64,000 nt of DNA, taken from the NCBI GenBank assembly GCA_033675265.1, contig JAUJYZ010000276.1, positions 62,001 to 126,000 of the forward strand, written 5' to 3'. Source of the DNA: Actinostola sp. cb2023 (lineage: Eukaryota > Cnidaria > Anthozoa > Actiniaria > Actinostolidae). Below, piece after piece: positions 1-11,938 of the stretch (position 1 is the first letter of the stretch; each line of letters begins with the position of its first letter). The notes under the pieces were generated by a model. That model was given only the letters and a program-made list of their open reading frames with translations, had not been told where the DNA came from and searched no databases. Both the position numbers and the translations under genes were made by a program.

Positions 1-203
1 ATAACATGATTCATGAGTATATCGTTTCAACGATACATGTAAGCTTATAATAAATAATAAACGTCCTAAACAAAAAGCGTCCAGCCATATATTGTACTTT
101 TATAAATATCGATGTACGAATTTAGAAATAAGTACAAAACTTTATTTACTGTATCACATTAAATCCAGTATAGAAACTTCTTATATAAAGTTCGAAACTT
201 TAC

Positions 204-957
204 CTTTCAGAGTTGCTTTCTTGAGTACTTTCATAGCGTATAGAGTACCAGTATCGGCACCGACGATCTTACGAACGAGAAACACCTAAGACACATGAAA
301 TTATAAAGATAAATGTTGGAATTCACAAGCTGCACTAGAGAGATAAAGCCAAGGGTTCCGAGTACAGCTTTTGTATTACAAGACACTTCTAGCTTCATAT
401 ATTGGACTTTCAAGTTGAGATACAGAAAGCATACTACAAAGTTTGCTTCTTAATCTTTTCGCGCCATATAGCGAGTAGTAGCGGACCGACTCATTACTAG
501 TAATGATAATTTACCTTTCCAAACGAGCCCTGGCCAAGAACTTTCAATAGTTCAAACTCTGAAGGGTTGGACTTTAAGAATGCTTTGGAATTCTCAATCT
601 CAGTCCCGACATCAATGATGGAGCCATCTTCGTTGGGCTGCAAAGAGACAAATACAAATACGTGAAATTCATACGAAATGACGTGCAGCTTTCAATGAAT
701 TTATGAACTCAGGACGCTATTTACCCCATTTCGATTCTCATCCATCATTTCTTCATCCTGGGCCTATATTTAATACGGATAACGTGGCAAATTCTGCATA
801 AATTTCGGTGTACAAGAACTCGAACATCATACATTACAGGAATTTTGAAATTTACAAATCGAACGTTTGATCAAGCATTCTTCTCTCTCTCGTTACGAAC
901 CTCAATTTCCTCGGCGATGTGTAATTTTTGCCATGGGTCTTGTAAAGCCAGCGGCAT
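204..957 (-). CDS. rps6ka: Ribosomal S6 kinase (p90RSK type), 5' part, four exons
   Basis: Coding exons on the minus strand are 957-901, 763-725, 637-515 and 285-204; the gene continues past the left edge. The start is the ATG at 957: the first residues MPLALQDPWQK closely resemble the vertebrate RSK start. Exon 3 carries FELLKVLGQGSFGKV, the glycine-rich ATP loop of the N-terminal AGC kinase domain. Exon 4 gives VFLVRKI and LYAMKVLKKATLK, with the beta-3 ATP-binding lysine in AMK. RSKs are cytoplasmic/nuclear Ser/Thr kinases activated by ERK and PDK1. Exon lengths 57, 39, 123 and 82 keep the frame through phase-0 joins and leave one base for the next exon. The donor after exon 1 reads GTTCGT, which is weak, so a small extra exon between 901 and 763 is possible. 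Family assignment is firm; which RSK paralogue is unknown. Confidence 0.92.
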
Positions 958-2990
958 CTTGCAATGCCCCGCGAATAAACTTTCCACAACTCACAACTTG
1001 AGATTTCAAACTGACTGAGCGACAGAGCTGACGGAGTGATCGACGAAGTGAGACTGAGATCGAGGCAACATCGACACCACGCCTCGAATGCTCCACTCGA
1101 ACAGTCCCATCCCCCAAACAAACGCTCGACCGGAAACGGAAGTCACCTCAAAATTTCCATTTTCTCGAAATTTCGTGTACTTTATTACAAATCGACACAA
1201 AGGCTTCTACCGCAGTATGTCAGGGGTTTCCCCCCTCTAATTGTCTTTCTAAGCCTTCAACATTTGAAACCGCACCGACGACGACTGTGTAAAATTAGCG
1301 ATGACACTTGAATCTAAACTTCTTGGCATCGCGTGTTTGGTGTACTTGTCACAAGTAAACATCTATATAAAGTCACGAACAAAATGAGAAAAAAATGAGT
1401 ATAAAACTACATAACAAAACGGTGAGGGCTCATTGAAATCAACTGATTTGTCAGAAATGTTGAATAAATTTCATACACTGATTAATCTTAAATGAAATAT
1501 TTAGAAAGATACCCCGAAGTAATCTTACAATCTAGGAGTCCTCACAGGCTAAAACCCGTAATCTTTTAGAGATATTCTTTATATAAGAGTAAATAATAGC
1601 CCCAGCAGGAAGAAATGGCCGATAAAAATCTCCAATTTGTTTCCTAGACGAACACCCAGAGCGAGAAGAACAAAACTATAAATACTGTTTACCAGTACTC
1701 ACCCGGTTAACCATAGCGACAATAAATTCTCCCTAATAATTCGGACACACACACAACCGTATATGTCAGATTTCTTCCCAGTTCAAAGATAAAGCCAACT
1801 GTACCAGTCTCAAGTAGTGTTTCTATGGCTTCTAAGTCCTCTCTAAGGTTACTCACCAAGCAATTTACAAATAATGGTTCTCAACTTCCGGTTGAGGCCA
1901 CATTTATTATGACGTCATTGAGTGTCAGCCCTGAGGTCGCCCTGAGGGATGAATATTTGACATTCTGTCGGCTTCTATTGGTTAATGATTAACTTACGTA
2001 CAAAGCAAAGGAAGTAGAGATTATTCTTAGGCGAGAAGCGGAAAAGAAACGTTTGAAAACGTGTTGATGTATTGATTGACTTGAGGACTCGGTGATTTAA
2101 TTTTACTCTCGACAATCCCTCCCACACTAAATGACGTCATAGAAGTGATCGAAGCTTGAGGGGAGATACTCGAAGACGGAACGGACGACAAAAAAAACGT
2201 GTTTTTGGTTTACTAAGACAAACAATCGATGATTTTTGTTGATTGTACAGATTTTTTGACCGTACAATTCTTAATTACTTCAAAAAAATGACATTTGAAA
2301 AAATTATGAGCATCTGCAACATCTAGTAATTACTTATTATTAGATTATTACAACCTTATATAGTTATTCTTCTTCTTAGTAAGGCGAAAAAATAGGAAAG
2401 ACGACTTTCTCCCATACATTTACTGTATTGAAATTGCTACGTCATTATTTATTACTACTACTTACCATGTCCCACCCCCTGGGACACCCATACAACCATC
2501 TCCAAATTCGTTCAGTTGTCCAGATTTTTTGACATACTCATGTAATTTTGATACAACCATCTCCAAATTCTTTGATTGTCCAGATTTTTTGGCGTACAAT
2601 CCCGCTTGCTCCGCTTCAAACAATCACATTGGAAAAGATTCTGAGCAGCTGCAATTACATTTAATTTAGTAAGGCGAAAAATTAGGAAAAACCGATTTCT
2701 ACCATATATTCACTCAAGAGCAAATGAGGATGTCGGTCCTTGATTCTATTTTTAGAACAGTGGCTATTTTTAGCTTCGGTTACCATGTCCGCGCAACCAC
2801 TCTTGACTTGTAGAATTTTATACTCAACCTTACCTTGGTTTTTCCTTTCATAAACTTTTTATTTTTTGCCATTAAAAAGAAAAGCGAAAGACTAGGCATA
2901 ACACAGCTTCTGCTCCAAGATAACAAAGCAGTGGTCGTACTAGCCTGCGTAGCTTGGCTTTCCGAGGGAAAGGGGACTGGGGCGAGGAGG
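958..2990. promoter_or_regulatory. Upstream region of the RSK gene
   Basis: No coding exon was recognised here. Two perfect CRE-like palindromes TGACGTCA lie at 1910-1917 and 2132-2139, suggesting but not proving promoter function. From 2229 to 2602 a short segment recurs three times with changes (around 2239-2268, 2491-2542 and 2551-2602), each containing a block like TTGTCCAGATTTTTTG. The rest is unremarkable AT-rich sequence. Confidence 0.3.
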
Positions 2991-2997
2991 GAAAGGA

Positions 2998-3052
2998 GGG
3001 GGCAGGGGGCAGGGGGCAGGGGGCAGGGGGGGGGCAGGGGGCAGGGGGCAGG
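2998..3052 (+). repeat. G-rich tandem repeat (GGGGGCA)n
   Basis: About seven irregular copies of a G-tract followed by CA. The spacing of four or more G-tracts could form a G-quadruplex. It lies just left of a transposon terminus at 3074. Confidence 0.75.
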
Positions 3053-3144
3053 CTATGGTCGTACGATTTCTGAGCCGGGGTTGTAATACGTATTCCATAT
3101 ATGGTATGAGCGTATAGCGGCCCCTAACAAGCGAATAGAAGCAC

Positions 3145-3921
3145 TAAGGTAATGCGATCGTGCAATTGTTTGTCGAACAATTTCTTTTAAACTTGGCACA
3201 AATATTGATTTTGAGTGCTAGAGTAGAAAAATGAAATAAAAAATGGGGGTCACCGAATCCATTGAGAAGATATAATTTTTCAAAGATAGGGCTTGCGGCC
3301 ATCTTTTCTGGCAAAAATGGATAATGGAATTACAAGCTCTTGCTGTCCGTATAGGTCAGTAATAATAAAAATAATACTTTCAAATGATACATCAGTGTTA
3401 ACATAATATAATGAAAAAACCGAAATTTGTCATTTTATTGTGTTGAACAATAAGTTTTCAAAGACAAATTTCAAAAACAATACATTTTGACCGTCCTTTA
3501 CGATCCTATTTTTGGACATTTTGGCGATTTCCTTAAAATTTAGCTCGAAGACCTACCTTCATTTTTTGATATGTTTTAGCTTTCGTAAATACCTACTCAG
3601 GGCAAAAATATCAGGGTAGGTCACCGTGATAGATTTTTAGATATTCGCCGTTGAATATTAAAATGCATGATCCGCCATATTGAAAGAGCTCTACCACAGG
3701 AAGCCCAACCAATGAAAAGTAGTTCGAAAATCAACACTTCGTAGATTTACTAAAAAAATAGCTCGAAGACCTGTCTTCATTTTTTGATATTTTCTAGATT
3801 TAGTTGACCTAGACTTACAGTGGAAAAATCAGGATAGGTCACCGACTTAGATTTTTAGATAATCGCCGTTGAATACCATGCGCAGGAAAGATGCGCACGA
3901 ATGCACGATCGCATTACCTTA
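3145..3921. mobile_element. Inner MITE with perfect 20-bp terminal inverted repeats
   Basis: Left end TAAGGTAATGCGATCGTGCA at 3145-3164; its exact reverse complement is at 3902-3921. No coding frame. It lies inside the 3074-4277 element, so it inserted later or belongs to a composite. Confidence 0.75.
3541..3877 (+). repeat. Direct repeat pair of about 117 bp
   Basis: 3541-3658 and 3761-3877 share TAGCTCGAAGACCT, CTTCATTTTTTGATAT and the closing ATCGCCGTTGAATA-type block, with scattered differences. This is an internal duplication of the inner MITE. Confidence 0.65.
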
Positions 3922-4296
3922 ACAAGCGAATGGCGACCCATTTTTTTATTTCCTGGGATTGGACTTAGAATTTTTTTTCATCCAAGGCTGTATATCAAAT
4001 CTGAAACTCGAATCATCAAATTAATCACTTTATAGCCTATACCCCATCCCTAATCCTAACCCTAACCCTCCGCTTTATAAAATAACGCACTTGACCACGA
4101 GGGATTACGCTGCCAAGCTCTCATTTGTTCTAGCTTTTGAAAATATTGTGCATTGCAAATACCTATTAGCCAAATTGGGGCCGCTATTCGCTTGTTAGGG
4201 GCCGCTATACGCTTGTTAGGGGCCGCTATTCGCTTGCACGCTTTTACTATATATGGAATACGTATTACTACCCGGCCCCATTTCTACGATATTTAC

Positions 4297-4347
4297 CACA
4301 GGCAGCCCAAGCGAGATTCTTGATTTTGACGATTTGGGCTTCCTGTG
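4297..4347. repeat. Short hairpin with CACAGG...CCTGTG ends
   Basis: CACAGGCAGCCCAAGC at 4297 pairs imperfectly with GATTTGGGCTTCCTGTG ending at 4347. The ends match those of the longer CACAGG-family elements at 38886, 40761, 44932 and 60955, so this may be a minimal or deleted copy. Confidence 0.45.
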
Positions 4348-4382
4348 CTTATTGTTTTTACGTTTCGACAGTAGTGAATACA

Positions 4383-4675
4383 TACAGCTATTTCAAAAAA
4401 GGTTGGTGAAGGTTTTGTTGCATGTTGCATACCAAGCCCGAAATGCACTATGGGCGATGTGAATGGAATCAGCGAAAGGTCACAACAATATGGCCTCTGG
4501 GAATTTTCCCAAACTTTATCTTCGCAATATGAAGCCGGCATATTTTCTTCTGTATGTGCATGCTGACATTGTTTACATATGATCCATAATACATTTCGGG
4601 CTTGGTATGCAACATGCAACATGCAAGATGCAAGATGCAACAAAACTGGCACCAACCTTTTTTGAAATAGCTGTA
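4383..4675 (-). mobile_element. TACAGCTATTTC MITE, copy 1 (293 bp)
   Basis: Terminal inverted repeats TACAGCTATTTCAAAAAAGG and reverse complement, with an internal block of ATGCAACATGCAAGATGCAA type. A second copy of the same length lies inverted at 22055-22347. No protein is encoded; the short open frames here are incidental. Confidence 0.8.
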
Positions 4676-4835
4676 TACACTCATTTCGATAAAGTTAGTC
4701 ACCCGTAAAGCTTATTAGCTTCGAAGGTGAGACCGATAAGGATCCTGGGTTAGTTACTGAATGTATGTACCCATGGTCCTTCTTGATCTCATCTTCGAAG
4801 CTTTTTATCGAAATGAATGTATATTCTTAGTTATC
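4676..4835. repeat. Imperfect palindrome beside the MITE
   Basis: CATTTCGATAAAG with TTAGCTTCGAAGGTGAGA on the left pairs with TCTCATCTTCGAAGC and TTTATCGAAATGAATG on the right. Probably an older short inverted-repeat element abutting the 4383-4675 MITE. Confidence 0.4.
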
Positions 4836-7137
4836 ACAAAGCTAACATCTGAAATATTCTTCGTACAAAACTGTTTGTTTGATATTTTGTTTATGTCCAT
4901 AAGAAAGGTCTTCACACAAAAATCTATGTGCTTTCAATGTTTGGTTTTTGATTTATTGAGTCAATTTCTGTCACGCAACACTGTCACGTGTATTCTAAAG
5001 CCAGAGAATTAGGGTCTGACTTTGCTTCAAATGATACGTTTTTTACTTCGTAAATGGTATGTAAGTTTGATTTGATTAATATCTCTATTGAGAAATTAAG
5101 TTGTTTGCAATATAACGTGATTTTGATCCTTGGTGTTATTGGCCGCCATGTTGCCGTGTACTACGGTTGTACACCAAGATGGCGGTCCCATACATTCACA
5201 CTAAATAATGCGCACATTTGATCGCTCATATCTCGGCATTGAAAGCTTCTTATACCTCAAAATTTGGTTGAGGTCAGGGGAAAATTACTAGGGGAGTCCA
5301 TCTCTTATATACGTGTTCCCCATCAGATTGTTAGCTTGGCTATTTTTAGCAACAAGTTGTGATTGGTTGATTCCATGCGCGTTCCAATTGATCGGTTTAC
5401 TGGAGACCGGGTAATTCATCGCGATGGGACTCACGATGGTACGATTGACAATGGTGTAAAATCAAGAGAATAAAGATAATTCCTTGATTTAGAGGACGAA
5501 ATCCCTTCCAAATTGAAACCCTACCCGGTACTTCTGAATACGCTAGGTAAAACTTGCTAACAACACTGTGAAATCACGAATAACCGCGAAAAAAATATAG
5601 AAAAAACAAAAGCCGAGAAAGAAAGCGAGCTAGTGAGGGTTTTTACAAGAGAAAAAAACGATCCACTCAAAGAAATTATCAAGCGACTTATCAAGCTCAT
5701 CAGATCCAACTATTCACAAGATCATGTATGTGCTTTGTCCTGGCACTGAATTTTAATTACTTAAAAGTAATAAAACACCAATCTATGGCAAACAAAACTG
5801 TCGTGACTTTCCCAACACGACTCGTCGGTTTTTATTGCAAATGTAATCAAGCGACAAATTTTCAATGAATCACAATCAGTCAAACAACTGAGAGGCGGTT
5901 CAAAGATGGAATAAATAATCCTAACACACTTTGCAGTCGTTGGCGGAAAAAAAAGAACCATAATCTATGCACGCTTTACCTTCACAAATCTTGTTTGAAT
6001 CCCTCGTATTTGTTGACTCAGTTTCACTCTCAGGTTGTTGTTTTCTGTTGTTGTTTTATTTCTTTAACTCCTAAAACACTCGAGATAGTAATAAATACGA
6101 GCCACCAAATAGATCCAAAGAGATTCAAATGTGTTTGAAGGAATGTTTTAGACGATATTTCGTCTTTGAACGTGTTTTTGAAGGTTTTTGAAGCAGCTGT
6201 TCTATGTTCATCGTGAATCAAGCTTCAAGTTCAAAAGCAAGCACATTTCTTTGTAAAGCGAGGCCGACGTATCCTCTCTTTTCGTCGAATTCAGAACTTT
6301 CAATCAACATCAATCGATTCCATCTTTTCTTGTGAATACTCCCTAATTATTCAAAGCAATAAACGAAGAACTGGAAGTACAAATATCAGCGACAATCAGC
6401 GACAATCACTGAATCAGCAGACAGCAGGCTTGTAGTTGTAGTCAGTGTAGTTGTTGGTTTCATGTTGAGTTGAGTCAATTCGACTCACCGGCGAAGTTTT
6501 TTTGACTCTTTTCAAACTTCACAGCTCCATTTCAAAGAAATAAATCCCTTAACGGTGTTATATGAAGAGATTTCATGTAGAATAGCGAACTTTGAACGGT
6601 TTGTAATCGTGATATAAATTGGATAGGTTTTAACTGAACGGATTTTCTTGACTTTCTTGCTTGAGACTTGAGTTTGCACTCGGAATCGGATTGAGCAGTT
6701 TCTTATTTACATAAATGGCGGGAAACCGCGCGGCCGCTTACAATATCAAAAATTAAAAAAACACATTTTAAAAGCAGTCACGTAACAACCGATAGGTCCA
6801 AATATTGACAACAAAAATATGAACTGGTGATTTCGGTTCGATCAATTTCCTTCTTACCTCGTCAGAACATTACTAGGGATTGGCAGCAGTTTTAGTGAAA
6901 ATAGTGTCGTTTGAATATCAGCTGGCATTCACAAACGCGGCTTACAATGATAATTTTGAATAAACCGTCCAAAAGCAGAATAGTTGAATTAGTATTTGTG
7001 TTAAGCACAATAAAATCCAAGCAGTATTGACGCGGAGCGAGCGAGTTAAAAAATATGGCAAAGCGGTCATGCCCAGTTGAATATATAATTTCCCCACACA
7101 AATCACTGTTTTTATGACGTCATCACTTCGGTACTCT
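4836..7137. other. No gene recognised
   Basis: AT-rich sequence with only short open frames and no convincing exon (no frame with both splice context and family resemblance). A small inverted pair around GCCGCCATGTTG and CCAAGATGGCGG lies near 5141-5187, like the ends of MITEs elsewhere in the window. Confidence 0.3.
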
Positions 7138-7540
7138 ATTAAAAAAATTTATGAAGTGAATAGTGGGATGTTTCAGTATTTTGTGATTTGAGCTTCGAAT
7201 TTTCGAGTTATAAGGTTTGAAATCGTGATATGCTAATTTGGTGACGTCAGTTGATTTCTAATTTATTGTACAAAAGCTTCCTTGTGCAAATTATTGACAT
7301 TTTTAATCTGGCAAAAAGTTTTCTACAACTTTTATAAATGATGGTAAGCTTTTTTTTTGCATTTCAGAAAAGAGAACTGCTTGAAAAAATATAAATAAGT
7401 TACGGCAAAACAATCAACTGACGTCACTGAATTAGCATACTGCTCGCAAATGCGAAGTAAAGCTCAAATTAAAAAAAATACTGAAACGTACATCCCATTA
7501 TTCACTTCATATGTAATCAATTTTCAAAATAAAAAAATGT
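7138..7540. mobile_element. GAAGTGAATAGTGGGATG MITE, copy 1
   Basis: Inverted ends GAAGTGAATAGTGGGATG (7153 on) and a diverged reverse complement ending about 7509. An inner pair is AAATCGTGATATGCTAATTT with a TGACGTCA-type core. A better preserved copy lies at 56767-57200. Confidence 0.75.
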
Positions 7541-7583
7541 AATTCATGTACACTTTAAACACCCTTGAGAAATACGATCTATT

Positions 7584-7898
7584 GACCTTTCCGTAGATGC
7601 CCAGAATGCTTCATGATTCTGCGCGTGCAAGCGAGGTCAGGGATAAAAAATATTTAGAATTGATCGTGTATTGAGGAAAATATGACTACTGTAACGAATC
7701 AAGAACAGAAAAATTGTTTTTTCTTTGCTTGAGAATTTGCATCTATCTTTATAATTCTTCTTACGCACTTTTAATTTAAAAGTCTAAGTTTTTTACTGAA
7801 TTTCTTCATTCTCTCTTAATATTTTCGATCTACTTTTATCCCTGACCTCGCTTGCACGCGCAGAATCATGAAGCATTCTGGGCAACTACGGAAAGGTC
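7584..7898. mobile_element. MITE with 64-bp arms
   Basis: The left arm 7584-7647 starts GACCTTTCCGTAGATGCCCA. The right arm 7835-7898 is its reverse complement with about one mismatch. The centre is AT-rich and non-coding; a 67-codon minus frame over the right arm is incidental. Confidence 0.8.
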
Positions 7899-8137
7899 CA
7901 TGCCGGGCGGTGGCCGATAGGTCCGATAGATACAAATAATATTGAGACATAAAATCGGTGAGCCAGTGTGCCGGTAAAACTTTAAAAGATCGCATGCAAC
8001 TTCTATAAAACACCTGCAATTTAAAAAAAACGCCTCTGCAACTTTATAATTACAAAATCTATAGCCTTCATTGTTATTGATGAGGCATATATCTTTCTAC
8101 TTGTCATCCACCGGTAAACCGTTTGTTGTGCGTATAC

Positions 8138-8219
8138 CTTCTTGATCCATTTCTGTATTGAGAGCCTCTTCAACATTGTGATTTAAAGTCCATTCAAATG
8201 GATCCAAATCAGCTGCCAT
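8138..8219 (-). CDS. Possible first coding exon, unknown protein
   Basis: An ATG at 8219 opens MAADLDPFEWTLNHNVEEAL, then seven more residues to a possible donor GTATAC after 8138. If not spliced, the frame reads on to a stop after about 40 codons. The strongly acidic, amphipathic composition and ordinary codon use look coding-like, but I do not recognise the family and found no matching second exon downstream on the minus strand. Confidence 0.3.
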
Positions 8220-8452
8220 GTTTTAGCGTTCAACTGGCCTAAAGCGACTCAGTTCACAAGTGAAGAAAAGTCAGACCGTGAAACAACCCAATTCGCTGCA
8301 ACACTGACCTTTTTTCTTGTCCGAATCTCAACTCACAACGGAGGACAATGATTCCATGCAGAAGTTCGTTTCTATCTTTAATTTCCTTTACAATAATCAC
8401 ACTATTGTTCCAAGCCAGCATTTATTAAACTGTCCTCTCTTTGATCTGTACA

Positions 8453-8578
8453 GGACCCGAAATGATCCCTGGCTCCGAAATGATCCCTGGCCCCGAAATG
8501 ATCTCCAAAGTGTCTAGACTGGCTCCGAAATGATCCCGGACCCGAAATGATCCCAGACTGGCTCTGAAATGATCCCCA
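8453..8578 (+). repeat. Degenerate short tandem repeat (CCGAAATGATCCC)
   Basis: Six or so irregular copies of a unit like CCGAAATGATCCCTGGCT, with spacers of variable length. Confidence 0.65.
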
Positions 8579-8618
8579 GTGAAATTCGGGAATGGTTGTA
8601 TTCAGTCCCGTTCCTTTC

Positions 8619-8750
8619 TTTTTCTCTTTTTCTTTCTTCTGTTTCTGTGGGGTTTTTTTTCTTCATTCCTTTCGCATTTCTCTCTCTATCTTTCTTCCTT
8701 CCTTTCGCCTTTCTCTCTCTATCTTTCTTTCTTCCTTTCTTTTTCTAATA
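8619..8750 (+). repeat. Pyrimidine-rich low-complexity tract
   Basis: TTTC and TTCC runs with two copies of a CATTTCTCTCTCTATCTTTC-like block. Not coding. Confidence 0.7.
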
Positions 8751-9067
8751 TATATCAAATCATGAAATGTTACGAATCTATTGTGAACGTCTAGATGTTT
8801 CTTTGGATAATTTATTAGTTCTATTCTTACATAGTCAAAGTGCTATGCTTATAGTTATAGTTTCATTCATATACATTTAATTATTATAAACTTCTGTAAA
8901 ATATTATTGGATTAAACTCATGTACATTGTATGTGTACCAAAGTCCCGATATTATTATTACTTGGGCTTCCTGTGGAATGACCAAGTTTAAGATTACAGA
9001 CGGTTATTCTTTTTGGTCGTCGTCGTGTTTCTACGCCAAATCTGCATGGTCACCATAGCGCATGCGC

Positions 9068-9098
<31 letters not shown>

Positions 9099-9785
9099 TG
9101 AGTATACAGAAGTTGTGGTCAGCAGCTTATCAACGAAATTCAAGATGGCAGACGTACGTAACGATAAATCAAATCACCAGCAGCATTCAAAAAGGATTTT
9201 GCCGTGCTCCCTTGCTCGAGCCAGTCGAGTCGTTCATTAATACTGCTTAGTAAGGATGCAAATATCCTAGAGAATACTTTTTGGCCTTGCAATTCTGTCT
9301 GAAAGTGTATTTCTAACAGATGTCTGTGGCTTATTAATAGTAAGAACTCGATCGTAATTTTATTGAGTTTGTGAAATCGTTTCTTGCAAGGTATTAAATC
9401 GAAATGTGCTTCGCCATGCAGCTGTCAGCTAGGAGTGTGAGTGTTGAATCTAATTACGTATGCATGCTCTACTGAGTCACGCAACGAGTGACTTAAATTC
9501 TGCAAGTAATACATGTAGGCTAAAACTAGCCTCCGCAGGCATCTCTCGTAAGACTCGTTTTTCTCTCGGTTTTTTTCTCTATAAACGTGTCTTTGGGTTG
9601 CCTGTGTTACTGGCGGAGGGAGACTAGGCGCTAGGCCGGAGAAAAAAAGGACAGGCGAGAAAGGCGAGATGCCTGTCACTTCACCTTTGGGACGCCCCAC
9701 TTCACCCCGGGTACCCTTGGGGTATATTGTCATATACGATTTTGTCGGGGGTACTCTCGGGCTCTATACGTACTTGCCTTTGCAG

Positions 9786-9915
9786 TTATGGCAGGAAAAC
9801 AACTGCGTCCTTTACCTTCAATTCCTTCAAAGACGCCTTTAAAGTAGAATTCCAGTATGTAGCAAAGTACAAGAAGATATTAAGACAAGTTAAAGGAAAG
9901 CGAACTCAAAATTGA
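9786..9915 (+). CDS. Possible last exon of an unrecognised small gene
   Basis: A strong acceptor (TTGCCTTTGCAG ending 9785) precedes a frame reading YGRKTTASFTFNSFKDAF, then a basic tail ending GKRTQN and a TGA at 9913-9915. An AATAAA poly(A) signal overlaps the stop at 9915-9920. This is exon-like, but I cannot place the family. An ATGGCAGAC followed by GTACGT at about 9144 could be a tiny first exon; that link is a guess. The intervening DNA holds dispersed-repeat sequence. Confidence 0.3.
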
Positions 9916-10009
9916 ATAAAAGGTTTCTGAAATACACAACATGAAAGTCGAGTACGGCTTCAACCGCCATACAAGAAAAAACACATGTACACCGTCTAGA
10001 TGTCCGCCG

Positions 10010-10440
10010 GACAGGGTTTTGAAAATACTAGATGTCCGGAAGTCGATGTTTATGTATTAAGTTAACCGATTCAAACTATCCTAGCTTTGTCAGGGCTTCG
10101 ATCGATTCGCAGGCTACAAGCCGGCCATGGATTTGAATTTCGAATCGGTACTGACCTTCGATGACCTTCAGTGAATCAACACAACACGGGGCTTAGAAAT
10201 TTGACATCGCGAACTGCCAGACAGGGTTTTGAAAATATTACATGTCCGACAGTCGATGTTTATGTATCATTTGAAGCGTAAGCAATGAAGTTAACCGATT
10301 CAAACTATCCTAGCTTTGTTTGGGCTGCGAAATACCTTGACGGCAAGCCGGTCATGGATTTGAATTTCGAAAATGACTCTGATCTCGGTACGGCCCTTAA
10401 AAATCAACACAACACGGCACTTTGAATCGACTGAGGACAC
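10010..10440 (+). repeat. Imperfect tandem duplication, about 200-bp unit
   Basis: GACAGGGTTTTGAAAATA, AGTCGATGTTTATGTAT, TTAACCGATTCAAACTATCC and CATGGATTTGAATTTCGAA occur in the same order at 10012-10198 and 10212-10420. Neither copy has a long frame. Confidence 0.8.
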
Positions 10441-10619
10441 AAGCAGTCCTAAGAGCTTCTTCAAAGCTTGACTTTGCTTTCAAAGTAACGTCGATTATAT
10501 CGGCGTTATTTTAAACTCTGAATTCCTTTACTTCTTCAGTCATCTGGCGTTACCGCTGACGCAAATAATATTCGAAAGTGGTCCCCTGGTAAGCCAAATT
10601 CAAACTATCCCTCCCTGGT

Positions 10620-11010
10620 CAGTAGCAGATGCGCACTTTGAGATGCGCAGATGGGAAAAACATTGTCGAGTTTTGGCAGGCAACTCCTCCGTTTTCTCCT
10701 TAGGGCCAAGTCCCTCTCGGCCTTCGGCCTCGCTGGGCATGGGACAGGGATCCCATCACTCTCTCGGCCTTCGGCCTCATTCTCGTACCCAGAGTTTCGC
10801 TCGTCATTTGAGTTTGTCGCTGGCTCTGGTAAAGAAGATACCTGGGTTCCAGAGGCCCAGTATCCGAGGAGTCTTGGGGCCGGGAAGATGGATTTCCCGA
10901 AGGATACCCCCACTCCTCGGCTCCTAGGGCCTCTGGAACCCAGGGTAGGACTCCTGTTGCTCGGTCGTCAAATTTTGACGACCAAGTCGTCAGAGCGCAT
11001 GCTCTACTAA
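10620..11010. repeat. Inverted and direct repeat cluster
   Basis: A perfect 18-bp inverted pair CCTGGGTTCCAGAGGCCC lies at 10841-10858 and 10927-10944. The block TCTCGGCCTTCGGCCTC occurs twice (about 10717 and 10763). The area is GC-rich relative to its surroundings and looks like a decayed transposable element; the open frames of about 100 codons on both strands overlap it and are not gene-like. Confidence 0.5.
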
Positions 11011-11446
11011 AGACCGCTGAGAGCGGGTACTGTGGAAGAGTCTACTGGCGACGTAGTGTTCGCCTTGGTTTGAATATTCAAACAATCAGTAACAAGTACA
11101 CTAAGTTTGTATTAGATTTATCTTCGTGTATATGTTCTTTAAAAAACCCTTCGACGTTCATCACCGGTTCTTCTCTGGCTCTGTTTTGAAAAGGCTGGAC
11201 GATAACTACATGTTCTAATATAATCTTGCATGTGAGCCTCCTGTCTTCCGCTTTGTTATTTTTTCTCTCGAATAGGCGACAAAAAATTCCTTTGAATGCT
11301 CAAAGCGAGTACGATCGATTGTGTCCAGATTGTGTCTGTACACCGGTTACTTTTATAATTCATGTATTGTTAGATCTCCTTCACGAATTTATGTCTACAC
11401 GTGCGTAGTTTCTAAAATTCAAAAAAGGTATATAATTTTTCAAAAA

Positions 11447-11652
11447 TGGATTATGCCATGAGCCTACGTTAACCGTCGCTGGTCGAAAGCTTCGTTCGCT
11501 TTGGGGACGAGTTTGAATCTTTGTTATCTCATGGATGCCAATCAAATACGATCATTCATTGTTGATTTCAAGTTCCAATGAAATTCGCTTAATTTCAGGG
11601 TTTCCCAGAGCCCGCGACGAACCAAATGAGGAGTGGGCTCTGGGTACGAGAA
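11447..11652. repeat. Two members of the 'GAGCCTACGTT' dispersed hairpin family
   Basis: 11447-11512 reads GGATTATGCCATGAGCCTAC through CTTTGGGGACGAG; 11606-11652 carries CCCAGAGCCCGCGACG and GTGGGCTCTGGGTACGAG. Related copies are at 16523-16596, 17345-17412 and 60585-60612. The unit is a short imperfect hairpin built from CCAGAGCC...GGCTCTGG ends. Confidence 0.55.
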
Positions 11653-11938
11653 TGCCTTCGGCCTCTCCTTTCCGTTCCGTTCCTTTGGAGTTGCATGCGG
11701 AGGACTGGAGGCTAGGCTAAAACTACTTCTGTATGATGATACAAGCTATTAGGTTTCACATTTAAAATCTATCAAAACAGCTTTATTAAGAAGCCCAAGT
11801 TCACGCTAGTAGGGCGTCTTGTTATTGTTATAATCTCCTTCCTTCTTTGTCTCAATACTCTTACAGTATGCTAGTTTCGTCTGGACAGCGAGTATGATTT
11901 TCGTCTACGAGACGATCCTATTGGCAGAATCGTCAGTA

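Larger units (their letters stand above)
3074..4277. mobile_element. Outer inverted-repeat DNA element
   Basis: The ends are inverted copies around GTAATACGTATTCCATATAT (left 3083 on, right ending 4267), followed inward by AGCGTATAGCGGCCCCTAAC and its reverse complement near 4187-4230. The right arm holds the GGGGCCGCTAT block three times. The element contains a second element (3145-3921). A telomere-like stretch of about three CCCTAA-type units at 4048-4069 sits in the right half. No transposase reading frame is visible, so it is non-autonomous. Confidence 0.6.

Noticed and set aside
4048..4069. Telomere or chromosome end signal (CCCTAA units)
   Set aside because: Only about three imperfect units inside a transposon; interstitial coincidence is enough.
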